In this document: piece after piece, positions 43,201-56,083 of the stretch | Numbering within the stretch: the stretch's first letter is position 1 | How the letters are laid out: each line of letters starts with the position of its first letter | Source: Aspergillus flavus | Taxonomy: Eukaryota > Ascomycota > Eurotiomycetes > Eurotiales > Aspergillaceae | Assembly (NCBI RefSeq): GCF_009017415.1 | Contig: NC_092406.1 | Span: 434,001 to 498,000, forward strand | Direction of reading: 5' to 3' | Length of the DNA stretch: 64,000 nt | Notes under the pieces: generated by a model | The model's database searches: none | Told to the model about the DNA's origin: nothing | Seen by the model: the letters and a program-made list of their open reading frames with translations, nothing else | Program-made: the position numbers and the translations under genes

Positions 43201-46087
43201 TTTGCTCAATCCGTGAATGTGGCGGCTCTGGAGACGCACGTATCGCTGGCATAGGAAGGGGATGATTCCTGCCACTCGCAAGCTCCTCTATGTAAAGCTG
43301 AGACACACGCTTAGAATCCCACCCACCCAGCCTTATTAAGCTGGGTGTGTTCGAAGATCCGTAAGGAAGTGTATGTGATATGACTTCTTTACTTGGTTCT
43401 GTTACCTCACTGGCTGTCTGGGACAATGCATGAGAAAGTGGATGACCAATGACAGATGGGATGCTCGAAGATGCAGAGCATGACTTAGTGGTAGCCTCTT
43501 CGCTATCCTCGACACAATGCTGTATGTTGGAAAGATCGTCATCGCTGCCCTCACATTGCCCACCCGAAGAATTTCCGTGATGCAGGGAAGAAGACCAGGA
43601 ACTCATACTCCATCGGTTCATTGGGTCGGTATCAGTAGCACCCTGTTTGATATAAAGATCACGGTGCTCTTGGTTCTCACTGCTGTCTATAGAGTCTTCG
43701 ATAGCCAACGCATCTCTCAGAACAATGGGAATAGACTCCTTCTCATCATTATCAGAAAAACCATAATCTTGCTCGTCACACGATGAACTGCTGGGGCTAG
43801 AATCACGAATACGCATTATTTGGCTCAACAGGGTTCTATGCGATGCATGTAGATTCTGTTTGGAAAGCTCATCTTGAGGTTCTGGATCAAATGCGGTGGT
43901 ATGGGTCTCGTTAGACCCTGTTGTTACGGCGGAGTCGGGTTGCAGGTCGCAGGGCGTCGACTCATATCCTTGGCTGTTCAAAATTATCCCCGAGTGGCCT
44001 AATGTTGGTGAATCCATCGTCATCGGATGATAGTCTGTTGTATTTCGAGAATTCTCTGTTAAAGATACGTCTGTATCGACGTGAAGCTGTTGATGCGCTT
44101 TGGAAGCCTCTGTCTCGGGTGTCATGTCTTTTGTTTCATGTCCACACTCGCCAAGTTCCTCGATTACCGTCACGTTATCTTCAGGCTGTGCCGAAGTAAT
44201 CACATCCGCAAGTCCAGTAAACTGTTGTTTAGGTGTAGTAGGCTGAACAGGCTGCTGTGTGTCTTCTTGAGCTTTGACCTGGCGTCGGAGCTCTGCTGCT
44301 TTCTCTTCTTTTCGTTCATTCTCTTCAACTGTGCGATTGAAAGCCTGCTGGATTCTCTGTCGCCGGGTTGCAAAGTCGACATTACCCAATTCTGGCAGTC
44401 GTCGCTCTCGGAGCCTGGAGTTTCGTGGCTCACGATCACAGTTAATTTGTCTTTGAAAATTCGAAACTGTTTCCACCACTTTTGAGCGTGGCGCCGTTTG
44501 GGCAGTTTGTGAGACGGGTTGACGGGGTCGTGAACTACGGAGAGGCGGTGACTTCTTCGGCGGAGGAGCAGCTATGTATGCCTCCAAAAGGGTACCCTTC
44601 TCAGGGATGTACTGACGGGCCCTGCCAGGGGCCACTTCCCGCCTTGCATGGGGCGGTGTCGCAAACGTTGCTTCGCCCTCGTAGGTCAGTTCACGAGCGG
44701 GATTAGACGCCTGTTTGGGGGATGGCTTGGGCAGGCGGCTAACGCCTTTCGGCGGCAGAGCGATCTGCTGCGCAGATCGGTTGCCGAAAGCTAGCTCGGT
44801 TCTTGTTGGTGAAGACGGCGATGAATCGCCCGAGGCGGAAGCTGAATTAAGGCGGCGGGAAGAAATTGGAATGCGTGACTTGGAATGTGGGCTCTCTAGG
44901 GATGTGCCGGGCTGCGGCTGCAAGGGGGGCTGGACCGCCATATGGGTATCAGAAAGGCACACCGCCACACCTCCAGGTCGATCTCCAGCGAAATCACTCC
45001 TTGTTCTTCGGTGGTTAGGCGTACTCGAAGTGGTATGAACAGCCTCTAGAAACGGCGTACGTCCTAGATACCAAGCGGTGGGAGTCAAAGGCGTCAAGCC
45101 AAGTGCTGATTCAGGATGGTCTAGAAATGCTGGGTTTGGGCTCGGGATAGTCCCTTCAGAACCTCGACGGCGCGGAAGTGAGGGTGTTCCATATCCCAAG
45201 TTGTCAAAACCCGTATCTAATGCAAGCAATTGGCCAAACGGGGGCCGCTGAGAAAGGTTGGAAGAGCTGGGACCATTATCTTTGATGTCGCTTGTCCTCA
45301 GCCGAGGTAGAGAACGTTCTGACGCTATATCGGGGTCAAAAGTGCCTATCGTGTTCCACCGAGGTATTGGGGCTTTCTTAATTGACGAATGGTGAGTTTG
45401 TTGCAGACGTGAAGCAGCCTTGGATTGTATTGACCCATCCGTAGGGCTAGCCGGGCTAACAGTTCTGGATGTAGACGTTGACGGTAGTGGGAGAACTTGA
45501 TCCTGGTTGTTGTTGAACTTGTTCACGAGGTCCTTAAACGAGACCTGCCTTGACCTCGCCGTCGACGCCCGCGCTGGCGGTACCCTGATAGTGGATCCGA
45601 ACCCAATGTTTCCGTATGATGAATCTGAGAGCGAGCGAAAGGGCCCTGAGCTTTCCACAGACTTCGATGGGTGCGCTGGCACAGAGCACACTCGTTGAAA
45701 TTGTGTCGGGTGGTCTTCGGTAACTTCGGCGTTATCAACTTCAACCATCAAAGATTCGCCTGAACCAGCAGCAGTATTACCGATTGCAACCAATGTGTGT
45801 GGATGTGGGCGATAGTAGTCGTCAGGGTCGGGCGAGGATCGGTCGTTCGAGGATAGGCCTGCGGTTGCAGGCAATATTGGAGAGTCTGTGAGACCCTGTT
45901 GCGCGGAATATGTGGTACTGGCAAAAGGTGGTGCGGCAGAACAGGAGGCAGTTAGTGATGTTTCAAAGGAGTCTTCCGTCGGAGCATCATAGAAGTAATC
46001 GTTGGTAGTCGGAGAAGATTGGCGCCGGAGCTCACGAGAGTTGCCGTTCAGAAAGCAAGAAACGTGCTCGACATCACTGCCGGACAT
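40279..46087 (-). CDS. Rho-family GEF with DH, BAR and SH3 domains (Tuba/Gef1-like)
   Basis: Exons 46087-41516 and 41460-40279 (55-nt GTAAGT..CAG intron) give 1917 residues. The ATG at 46087 (MSGSDVEHVS) is preferred; the frame is open to an ATG at 46132 that would add 15 residues. Residues 1-1150 are Ser/Pro/Thr-rich and disordered, with a proline stretch PPPPIPRHDPPAPP that may bind SH3 or profilin. The DH domain begins near residue 1170 (RHVIKELVDTEYTFGRDMKVV) and includes VKPVQRILKYPLLLSELLE. A helical BAR region follows (about 1430-1680), then a Ser-rich linker and a C-terminal SH3 (about 1845-1915, VLFLAASIYEFNID to VGWIWNKHF). Proteins with this order activate Cdc42/Rho at curved membranes and growth tips. 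No PH domain is seen, as in the Tuba type. Confidence 0.88.
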
Positions 46088-48728
46088 CTTGCATTCTTTC
46101 AGGCAGATGGTCAGTGTGAATGTGTCGTTCAATACTTTTGAGTTACCTATTCTCTCTCTTTACCAAAACAACAACAGAGAAAGGCAAAATTAAAGAAAAA
46201 AAAAATTTTTAAAAAAAAGCAAGGAAAAGGAAAAAAAAGACAATTCCCCACCGAGTTGGTTGGTGGTGATCCTTTCTGTTCGAGGGTGCTGGGCTTGTGA
46301 TGCGTTGTTCACAGCTGGTAGGCCACAGATGAGGTTGCAGATTGACCGGCCGGAACTACAAGGCAATCATCACCGGGTAGCACCACGCCAGTACGGCGTC
46401 ATATTTGAGACAGTATAAAACAACGAAGCCACCAGTGTGATGCTGGAGGTGTGTACCTCTTTCGGAGAATGCAGAGGGTTATTTGATGCTTGACCCACAG
46501 CGCTTAATGGGCGAGGAGTAGAATAAGGCAGGCAAAAAGAAACGAATGAAGGCTAGGGAATGGGACAGCGGCCAAGGGTCTAGTTGGAAAGACCAGCGAG
46601 GTATACGACTCGAGTAAGACGGGCGGGATGAGCGTTTGCACAGCGTCTAGCAGGGGTGTTGGTGTTGAAAAGTGGAGGTTTATCGCAAGCGGGTCGAGAG
46701 GGGTTGTTGAGGTCAGAGAGGCAGAGAGGGAAACGAGGAAATGAAAAGTGATACTAATGATCGCAAGAACCAGAGAGGGGGCGTACAGTAGTATTGTTGT
46801 TGCGCGGTACTGTATGTATGTATGAATGTACGTCAAGGTAAGGTCTGGGAAAGAAGGATACCCATCAAATCAAATAAGTAGTAATAAGTCATCGATGACG
46901 ACCGGGCATCGATCCTGCGGTCCTATCAAATAAAAAGGGCCGCGGGTGGGCCGACAGTTTAGTTCGCCCTGTTCCTGTTTGAATCTCTGACTGTGTCCAC
47001 AGTCTTTATTTAGCCCACTAACAATCGGCTCCGTAAACCATTACGCTCCATCTTTTTACAGGAGTCAATTACGAATAAATAAGCGCGGAGAATAGAAAAG
47101 AACCAGGGGTGTAAACAGAGGGGGGAAAAAAGAAAAAGAAAAAACATATAGAAAAAAATAAAAACACTAAAAAGACTATTTCAATAATGATAAATTATTT
47201 TATGCAAGTAAAGTCTGATTGATCTAATCATTGATTAATCATGATTTTTCTGACACCCTCACGGGATAATCATCCGATACAAAAGGGCAGTGTTAGATTT
47301 ACAAAGATTCTCGACACGGAGTTAGCCCAACAATTAATGTCACTGCTACCCAGTAAAATCTGACACCAGAAATGGCGAACAAAAGAGATTGTGTGAGTGA
47401 GACTCGACATACCAGTAGTATTATATAAGAAGACAAAATGTCTTCGTCAAAAGCGTGAAATCATGTTCCAAGACAGTTTTGGTATTCTTGTATTATTACC
47501 TGTTTACGGTCTTAGGCGGTCTAGTCTCTCGCGGAGTACTAGTTATCGAAAGGTTAGCTAGATCTTGAAAGTGGTCCTCGGGTGTGAAAGAGTAAGGCAG
47601 ACAGAAAATTCGGGCGAAAGAAAATTTCGGTCCATGGAAAACTAGAGGGAGGGGAAAAGAAATAGAATAAAATAAAATCCACGGACTCTGTGCGCACTTT
47701 CTAGCAATATATCCAACTATGGTAGGAAATTTTCTTTTTGTTTATGTTCTTTCTTATCCCGTGCCTTTGTCCTTTCTACTGGTACAGCAAACGATCGGAA
47801 CGATGTTGCGTCGCTGACTCGATCACTGATCATCAAGAGTCGATCTCTTTGAAAACATTTCTTTCCTAGCGGCCGGCTCATCCACGGTCTGCTTCTAGTG
47901 AAAGAAAATTAATTTATTATCGAGGCCAATGGTTTCAAAAGCACTAATAGATACTAGGTCTGAGGTGTATATCCTTATATCGACTAATTGAAACTGATTG
48001 GACGAGTCTTGATCAGTCTCTTTCAGCCTTTGGTTGTCCATGTATCATTTTTTGGATCGCTTCCCTGGAACTACTGTTTCGGGCTCCACCCATCTTTGTT
48101 TGACTTGGGACTTCGGCTTTTCGTTCCTTTCCAGATTTTTTTTTATTTTTTTTTTTTTTGCTGGTTTTCTCTACCTTGCTCGAAGTCTTTGGTCTGTACT
48201 TATGATAGAGTTTGTGTAAACCCTAGCTATTTCTCTTGAATTCAATATTCCCACTTTGAATGCACCTGTAGCATTCAAAGGTCGGAGAAATCATACAAAA
48301 AATTATATAAAATAGAATAGAACAATAAGTAGATAAATAAAAACAAAAGCTCATTACCACGTAATTACAATGTATTGGCATACCGTGTTTTGTCCTTTTC
48401 AAGTGAATAATCAATTTTACTCCCGTAGAATTTTCAGGCTAAGACAACTTCTAATCGGATTATCTGCATGAGAAAAAGATTGCCAATTGAGATTAACAAA
48501 ATCAATAGTAGACAAAACGGAAAGTAGATCGATAAAGTAGTTCCTCTCTCCTCTTTGAATGTGAGGTTAATTAGTGTTTGTGACCAGTAGAGAACAAATT
48601 TGACTCCTCTCATGGGTCTTAGAAGATAATATTTTGTTCGAGAACAACCCTATCGAACTTAATCGCACATACTCCGTAGCGCCATAGACTCTTCAATGAG
48701 ATATGGTATGGCTTTTGTCTTACGTTAC

Positions 48729-48750
48729 ATTATATTATTATTATTATTAT
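48729..48750. repeat. ATT trinucleotide microsatellite
   Basis: About seven perfect ATT units in a row, a simple sequence repeat inside the gene-poor region. Confidence 0.8.
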
Positions 48751-51700
48751 TTTCGGTTCCTTATTCCCTCCCCTGTAACTCGTATGCCATGTTGCGATTC
48801 GCGATATATGAGCAAGGGGGATAAAGGTCATTCGATACCAGGTCGGTGTGCTATTGCAGTAGTACGGTGCAACAGAGCCTTTTTCACCACTTGAGATCCT
48901 GTCCATACATCCCGAATTCTTTACCGCATGACCCGGGTACTTTGAAAGAGGAATATCCCGAGTTTAATTTGATATCCCGGGATCAGTAACCATTGCTTGA
49001 ATGGGCAGGAGATACAAAGTACCGCAGAAGGGAAGTGAACATACACTAGTCTAGTAGAATCATACGTACAATTTCAGATTCGAGTGATCAGAAAAAATTC
49101 CTTCCTTGCTTTTCCCAGCTGAGCCCAGCTGAACTGTAACGAAGCTATTCTTCATGCTAACTAAGCTACCAGTTAACCTCATTAACTACTTAAGGTTACA
49201 AAGGCAATGCTCTTGTACCCAGCAGACAAGGACGTATCGATAGGTCCAATTCCTCACAATTATTGTTCTCCTGATCGATTGTGGCCTTCATCTGTCAACG
49301 TTCCTTCCGCTTGCTATTCTATGCAAGGATCCATCAAGTTGTAAATCACGGGGTTTCATTGGCTCCAGGTCCATCCACTTCCTCATGTGTAATCATGTCA
49401 CTGGCCGAAGGCTCATCTTCTTCTTCGCTTTCCCGTCTGTCAGTCCGTCCGTCTATGGTCACACCGCTGGTTAGGACAATTTGCGACAAGATTTATCTGC
49501 ATGCGCTTAAGCCCAACTCGCGGAATGCCATGAGGGCCGAAGTGGAGAGAGAACCAGACTTTCTGCCACTGGTACTTACATTACAATCCATCTGTCAACG
49601 CGACCAGAACGTCAAGACAAGAGGCGATGACATATTTCCCAGAGGCTGTACCAGGAAACATCCCCCGGACTCCGCAACAAAACATACCAGGGCCAGGCTG
49701 ACACTGGTGGAGACGTAATTATTTACAATTACCCTTCCACGGGAATGTTGCTAGCGTTTGCGACCTTTCTAGACCACCGTCGTTCCAAGGATCTGGGTTG
49801 ATGCTCCATGTCCGTGCGTGACTGGCGAGGCTGTTCTCAAACCACGACGCTCTCATTTTCGGTTATGATTTTCTATTATTACGTGCAGAATCGTCAGGCA
49901 CAACAACTGATCGACACGCCATAGTCCTGTCCGGGTTGATAATCCCATTAACACACTCGCAATCAATTCGATTGACCCGCAGAGACTTCCGATCCTTAGA
50001 TTACTGCAAAATTCTTCAAAGTTCTCGCTGTCACACATTCAATTTCGTCAAAAAAAATTCGTTTTTTTATATATTTACTTTCCTTCGTGGTGGTTCATTT
50101 CAGTCCAGCTATTTGGTCCGGCACTCATATACTTCACACAGCGGCCCAATTGCCCCACATACGAGTAATGCAATACATAACAATCTCGCTAGATGATTTT
50201 ATTCAAGGGCTACCTTGTATGCACAGCCAGCCAATTCGGCTGTGTCAAGCCCATCGGGGGTTTTCTTAGTTTCAATAGCCACCCGTCGGCCCGCCGGATG
50301 TAGCCTCTTTGCATCCGCATGTTTTTCTGGCAGAAACGGTCTCTTCGGCATGCGGATCGCAAGCCCTTTTATGGCCAGGGATAATATGCCATGGTGTGTG
50401 TACCAACTTCCATGATGATCCTATAAGGCCATACAGCTCTGGGGGTAAAAATACTATCCATGAGACGCCGTCTGTTGGTCTTCCTCCGAGGGTCGCGCTA
50501 GAGTTTTACAAATACCTCATGACTTCCATACATTTCGAGGAAGGTCGAATTTCGCACTGCGCCAAGGCCATCAATACAAACCAAACAAACAACCCCTTCC
50601 CCTTAAAGTGGCAAGACAAGAACAACTTAATACAATAATACAGAGTAGAGACCAGCTTCTCAGCAGTATCTCGGATTTCTCGAGTTCAAATAGGGGAGAG
50701 CTTGAGGCAACAACCAGTCTTGTGTTTCAGGGACCTGCAACTATTGACCGATAGTTCTTTCAGGTGTTCGAGTTTCTTCGACATGTGAGACTGACCTTGT
50801 CTCATGCTAAAACATGGAGAACAGGGGGTTTCTCCATGTCAGATGCAACCTGCGAAACACCACTAGCTATCCCTAGGTAGGGGTTTGTCAATATTCACGC
50901 TTAGTGGGACTCTGTTTGGAATGTAAGCATGATAGATATCAAATGATGTACAGCCCCGGGGTTCTCTATAGGCTCCACACAGTATTGAGAACTACGGGGA
51001 AACCGAGAAAATCAACGGTCACCAGTACAAACCGCGAACTATGTGGATACTAGAGAGACGCCTCATCTGTGCTGACGAAAGGCTATTGCTTGAAAGGGAA
51101 TATCGTAGCTGTTGCTCTCTAGGCAATGCTACCGAGTGTCCTAGGTGAGGACTCGCAACCACTTGGTGATTTCTCTAGTTTTCCCCCTTTTCTGTTCTTT
51201 TCTTGGTTTTTAACCTTCTCTTGCATTTATTGGGACGTCTATGTTAGTTATTTGTACGTACAAACTCGACTTGGGTGACTTCCTACCCCGTAAAAAGTAG
51301 TATGACATGACACATTCCTAACCCCTGACTATATAGAGTGGCATCAAAAAGCAATAATACCCACAACACGCTTCCATCCCTGGTTTCCACAGTGGTTAAC
51401 CTCACACGAACCACAATATATACCGTCGTAGCCCCGGATCCCAACATTAGTGAAACGCCCGAGGAACCCCAATGCTATGTAGTATTCGACTACCCCGTTT
51501 TACTAGTTTCTACGTCCTCTCGAACAAACCCATAATCAATCCACAACAGGCAAACAACACCTACGTAAAGAGTATCAAAGGGAGAAGATAATGAAGGTAA
51601 AGATCGTCGAACTGTGGGGAAGGGAGGTGTGAGGTGGAAACCTTATAAGATATAGTTCTTCTCGAATCCAAACCTGAAGGAGATCGTCCTAAAACGGTTG

Positions 51701-52734
51701 ATTTCTAAATACAGCAACAATCATGAGCTTTGGCCATATACAGAGTGGCTTCCTATGGAAAATGGATCTATTCAATATAGTGGATGAGACCCTTGCTATT
51801 TAGCAATCTATATGGATCCTGTGAAATAAAACTGACAATAGGAGTCTATGAGTCCTATTACCGGTCCCGCCGTTTTTTATGGGGTGTATTCATGCAAGGG
51901 CGTCCTGTGGTACGTACTATTCAAAAGTCCTTTCGACTACGCACTGTCCACCAATCTGAGGAATCTCACGTGAGGTACAGTGTCTATACCACATCCATAG
52001 TATCCAGGAGGAATATTTACCAAGGTACTTCTATCACCTATTCTATGGCATCGCAACGGAAATCTATCACGTGAGTAAGAGCAGCGCTCTCTCTTTTTTC
52101 ACAAACATCCAGTCCTACAAAATTATCATCCACAGCCCTACCTCAACAGGGAGCGTGAGCAGATTTCTGAAGGGGACATGAGGCCAAGTCTGGTTAAAGT
52201 GTTCAACCAACGATATATTGGAGCTCTTCAGTAACCTTTAGCAGCGGACGTGGCCGATCCGTTCGGGAGCGACTAAATTCCTGCTGAGAGGTTCCAATTA
52301 GAAATAAACGCATCAAAATCACGGACTACAATATTGAAGACCTGGGCCCACTGAGCATACGATTTATCTCATATGACTTCGCGAGCTTGCAACTCGAGGA
52401 CGTTTACATGATTCCAAAACCGCCGGGTTTGTTCAAGCCTCTTTATGTCAAGAAGCTCGAAAAACGACATCGACCCATCTGTAGGAGAAGAGAATCAACT
52501 TTTCAGGGAGTACGAACTAGCTAAGATTGGTACTTTGCACTAACAGACAAATGACAGGGCATATTCGTACATATGCGCAGGCACAGGCAGCCAATCTGAC
52601 ACAGCTGAGAGCCTTATTCAAAGGCTGTTTGTTTTCTGTGACCTTCCTGAAGGTGCAAAGTATTAGTTCTGTGGCTATCTAGCTCCCCGGCAGAAGGTTT
52701 GTTTATAACACTTAACATATCTGTGATTCTAGTA

Positions 52735-52774
52735 TTTTTTTTTATTTTTTTTTTTTATTTTTTTTTTTTTTTTT
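52735..52774. repeat. 40-nt T-rich homopolymer tract
   Basis: Nearly pure T on the plus strand, interrupted by three single A bases. Read on the minus strand it is a poly(A) tract that could be the tail of a decayed retroposed copy, but no flanking target duplication or coding remnant was confirmed. Confidence 0.75.
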
Positions 52775-54879
52775 GCCCTTTCCTCCTGGAGTCAGCGTGT
52801 AGATAACAACCGCAATGGGGTATAATCAGGGTGTATATCCTCATGTAACTATGCAGCTATATTAGCATACCGTCGGATAGGAGAACTCTATCCTATTCAG
52901 GGAGATGCGTGCACTGCTTTCCACCATGCAAAATCATGCGACCAACCTGAACGTTGAAGATGAGGCTAAGCTGGAGGGCTCTTCATGTTAACTGAAGAAC
53001 GCTCAAACTGAAGAACGCTCAAAGTAACAACTTGAGTTGTCTAAACAAGGTACACTTCCCTGTCTTAACACTTTCCTATGTAGGTCCTCCCCTTGGGCGT
53101 TTATTCTATGCTTACATAGACAAGGAGCGAGTTCAACACAACAGTCGAGGCTCTGTGGGCTTTGAGAAGAGGTCAATGGCATCTGTTGTGAGCTATATTT
53201 CTCTCAAAGTCGCCGTTTCTTGATTTGGGAATCCACAGGATATCCGACGTGTCTAATGCTTCCATGTATTAACGGGTGAGCGCTAGGTTCGGCTGCAGAA
53301 TATGGACGGTAGTGTTTTCGGAATGGAAACATGTTACTCACGGGGGGCTGGCCTTCAACAGGAATGAGGCACTCTGTAATGATTCTTCAAACGTTGGCTC
53401 CTCGGCTTCAGCCTTAACGCAGGGTCATTTCCAGAGACATAAACTAGAATCAAACCTGGGTCGAGGAAGTATATTCCATTGTCTGATCAGGGCACTCAAA
53501 CTTGCTGTTTCTATGTTTCGATCATGACACAGACAGTCATAGCTCATTAGGTCATGTCGAGGTACAGGTAAGTCGCAGCTGTGCACTTACAGTCACCTGA
53601 TGTGTAATTTTTCCCATTTGCAACGTTAAGCTAATCAAAGCTCCAACTACATCTGACGAAGAAAATATAAAATGCGTCAAAACAGGAGCTCACCTTGACT
53701 TCGCCGGTATATATAGCTATTAGACTCAAGGGAATGGGGTGTCTTATCTTTTCATAACTTCAGCCGTGACCCCTTTGATCCGGTACCCTTGCTGGAACAG
53801 AGTAGATACTATGATTATCTTTCTCGTGTTGATTCTTCTGTGTTCAGTAGTATGACTCGACCACACCAACATAGCCCAGTAATATCCCATGGCGTAGTGA
53901 TTGTTGATTTGATCTCAAGAATAGTGATTGTCAGTGATCCATCTTCAACATATATATGAACCGGAATATTGCCTACCAACAAAAAGAACTAATTGTATAT
54001 ATCCCAGGCCCTTCCCATCCTGCCCAGCCGAGGCCTGGGGTATGGGGATATACATACCTGATATTGTCTCTGGCCCATCTCTACCACCCAATCTGGGCCA
54101 AGTCGATAGTTGTATATGGCCACAATCGAAGGAATCAGTTTGGTAAATGGTCGATGACGATGAGGTGCGAGCTCGTCGGAGACCCCTGCGGACCGTCTTC
54201 AGGGCTTTGGATCGGCTCGGCTTGTCGTCTTAGACGCCCCCAAGAGGTAGGGGCGCGGGCAAGGGTTTCAGTGGAGGCGTTCTCTTAATCCTGGTCAGTC
54301 TGTTGTGGAGGATGTTAGATCGAGTTCATCATTGGTGGAGTGTAGATAACTATTCCAGAAATTGAGATTATTAGGCAACTTGGAGTGGGGCGCCCACCCA
54401 GCATTTGCCTGGTTCCTGCTCTTTGACAGGCTCGGCATCGTGCCTTGTGCACTTTGCCTACCTGTGGCCGGAGTGTGGTTGCTAGCTTACATGGTCAGAG
54501 AACAGAAATGGCGATGATGAGATGATTATTGGGGAAAGGAAGGAGAAGACCTAAAAAGGGAAACAGTCACGAGTGTTTCCATGGGGATTACCAAACAGGA
54601 CATGCTGTCGGTGTATGGCCAGGTACTAATGAATATCAGCCCTACTCGGCATGTTTAGAGCAGTACGACCCCTGGCATGTATGCAAGTGCGGGATCTAAC
54701 GATATCAGGTCTAGTTGCAGACTGCGCAATATCAATTTGATACTACGGAGTATACTACTATTTCTAGACTGAGTGCTGGATGCACTATAGAAAGAAGTCA
54801 CCCTCTCAGCACCTTCCTATAGTTCAAGTAAACAAAACCCTGGACAGTAGTTGCCGTTGCAGTTGCAGTTGCCATTCAG

Positions 54880-55135
54880 TAGCAATGCTCTCTCTCTCCC
54901 TCCCCCCAATCCATTTCTCCTCTTCTTTCTCTCCCCCTCTTCTTCTTTTCTTTTCCTCTCCTCAACACCTCATGGTCGTCTGATGCTAGTATCCTGCTAT
55001 TTGCACTATACGCTTGTCATTCACCTTTGGTGTTTTACTTACGCTTAGCGGCGCTTTTTTTGATCCCCTTATTTCTCTTTTTTTCCGCCTTTCCTCCACT
55101 TACCTTTTTTTCCGTTTTTTGACCAGGCTTGACAG
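54880..55135 (+). promoter_or_regulatory. Pyrimidine-rich leader upstream of basic protein gene
   Basis: A long CT-rich stretch, strongest at 54888-54962 and again at 55070-55120, lies directly before the ATG at 55136. Such CT tracts mark transcription start regions of well-expressed fungal genes, which supports the following open frame being a real gene on the plus strand. Confidence 0.5.
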
Positions 55136-56083
55136 ATGGCTCGCCTCTGCATCCCTGGATTTCCCTTCCGCCGCGACGACAGGCCCATCACACGGTGGCG
55201 GACACCCGCCTTTCTTTCATTCCCTCGAACTGTCCACTACCGTGCCAACCCTCCTGTCTCGCCCCGCTCCTTTTTGCCGGTCTCCTCGAAGCCCGGCGTC
55301 CACTCCTTTTCCACCAGCTCGACCTCGTCGACCGGTAACCGTTCCTTTTCTCAGATGAGCCAGGGTTCTCATCTCCCGGTTCGCTCGGTAAGAGCACCAT
55401 CCACTCCTTCTACTACTGCCCCAGCTCCCACTGGGGTGGTGGATGCGCTAAAGGCCCTTACTTCCCGCCTCGCGGAAAGAAGGGCAGCTCGACAGGCCCG
55501 ACATCGACCCTGGGCTCAGCCCAGCTCGACCAGTCGCAAACCGTCCCCCGGACACCCGTCGACCGCCCACCGCAAGCCAGCGCCCACCAAGTCCGCCATC
55601 CGCAAGCCGACCAAGCCGGTCACCCCAGCGCCAAACATGGCTAACCGTGCTCAAAGAGCGATCGCACAGATCGATCTTGCCCTTGCCAAGCTTGCTTCGG
55701 CAAGCCGCAAGGCCAAGCCCGTGAAGCGCGTTCGTTTCGGCGAGACCACTGTGATCCCTGTTTCTCGCTGGATTAACCGGTCCGAACACTCCTTTATCTT
55801 TCCGTCCTGGTTCGGTCACCTCCAAGGCTGGAGGGTAGTCGCTCTTTCAGAACCCAACGACGACGGCGAAACCGAGAAGTACATCTCGACATGGGGCTCC
55901 GACCAGTTCGACATGCTCCAAACCCACACTCATTCGAGAATCCCTTGTGGCAGAGAGGGGTGCGCTTGGGAAGCTATGAGGCGCATTAAGCGCCAGCGTC
56001 CTGGGTGGACTTCTCAAATGCTTATCAAGGGGTTCAACGACTACCGAGAGAAAATGAGGCAGCGTGGAAAGTTTTACTTGTAA
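55136..56083 (+). CDS. Unrecognised basic protein with RVRF motif
   Basis: An uninterrupted 315-residue frame with no intron. The first ~190 residues are rich in Arg, Pro, Ser and Thr and low in acids, with an Arg-Arg-rich start that could resemble a mitochondrial presequence. A helical stretch (RAQRAIAQIDLALAKLASA) precedes KPVKRVRFGETTVIPVSRWI at about residues 198-215, then a folded-looking C-terminal ~105 residues with Trp, Phe and Tyr (SEHSFIFPSWFGHLQGWRVV) and a CGREGCAWEAMRRIKRQ segment. The KRVRF string fits the RVxF docking pattern for PP1 phosphatase, though short motifs occur by chance. No enzyme family is recognised. Codon use is GC-ending and unlike the surrounding AT-rich DNA, which argues for a translated gene. 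A shorter start at 55355 (MSQGSHLPV) is possible. Confidence 0.7.
   Translation: MARLCIPGFPFRRDDRPITRWRTPAFLSFPRTVHYRANPPVSPRSFLPVSSKPGVHSFSTSSTSSTGNRSFSQMSQGSHLPVRSVRAPSTPSTTAPAPTGVVDALKALTSRLAERRAARQARHRPWAQPSSTSRKPSPGHPSTAHRKPAPTKSAIRKPTKPVTPAPNMANRAQRAIAQIDLALAKLASASRKAKPVKRVRFGETTVIPVSRWINRSEHSFIFPSWFGHLQGWRVVALSEPNDDGETEKYISTWGSDQFDMLQTHTHSRIPCGREGCAWEAMRRIKRQRPGWTSQMLIKGFNDYREKMRQRGKFYL

Larger units (their letters stand above)
46088..54879. other. Gene-poor 8.8-kb region
   Basis: No protein with a recognisable domain was found on either strand; the longest frames (46504-46836 minus, 49281-49718 plus, 50309-50638 plus) lack family signatures and splice-supported extensions. The left end holds the Rho GEF leader, which is A-rich on the plus strand at 46170-46235. 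Simple repeats include an ATT run at 48729-48750, T runs at 48136-48161, and 52735-52774. A strong 10-bp hairpin lies near 50813-50841. Coding-like but interrupted patches occur around 52350-52680. This may be decayed sequence, non-coding transcripts, or long promoters. Confidence 0.5.

Noticed and set aside
46504..46836. 110-residue hydrophobic minus-strand frame upstream of the Rho GEF
   Set aside because: Low-complexity Leu/Ser/Thr-rich composition and location in the promoter region; no homology signal or splice support.
49281..49718. 145-residue plus-strand frame in the gene-poor region
   Set aside because: No recognisable motif, no promoter-like CT leader and no extension by splicing; kept only as a note.
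52735..52774. T tract as the poly(A) tail of a LINE insertion
   Set aside because: No target-site duplication or reverse-transcriptase-like coding remnant could be found beside it by eye.
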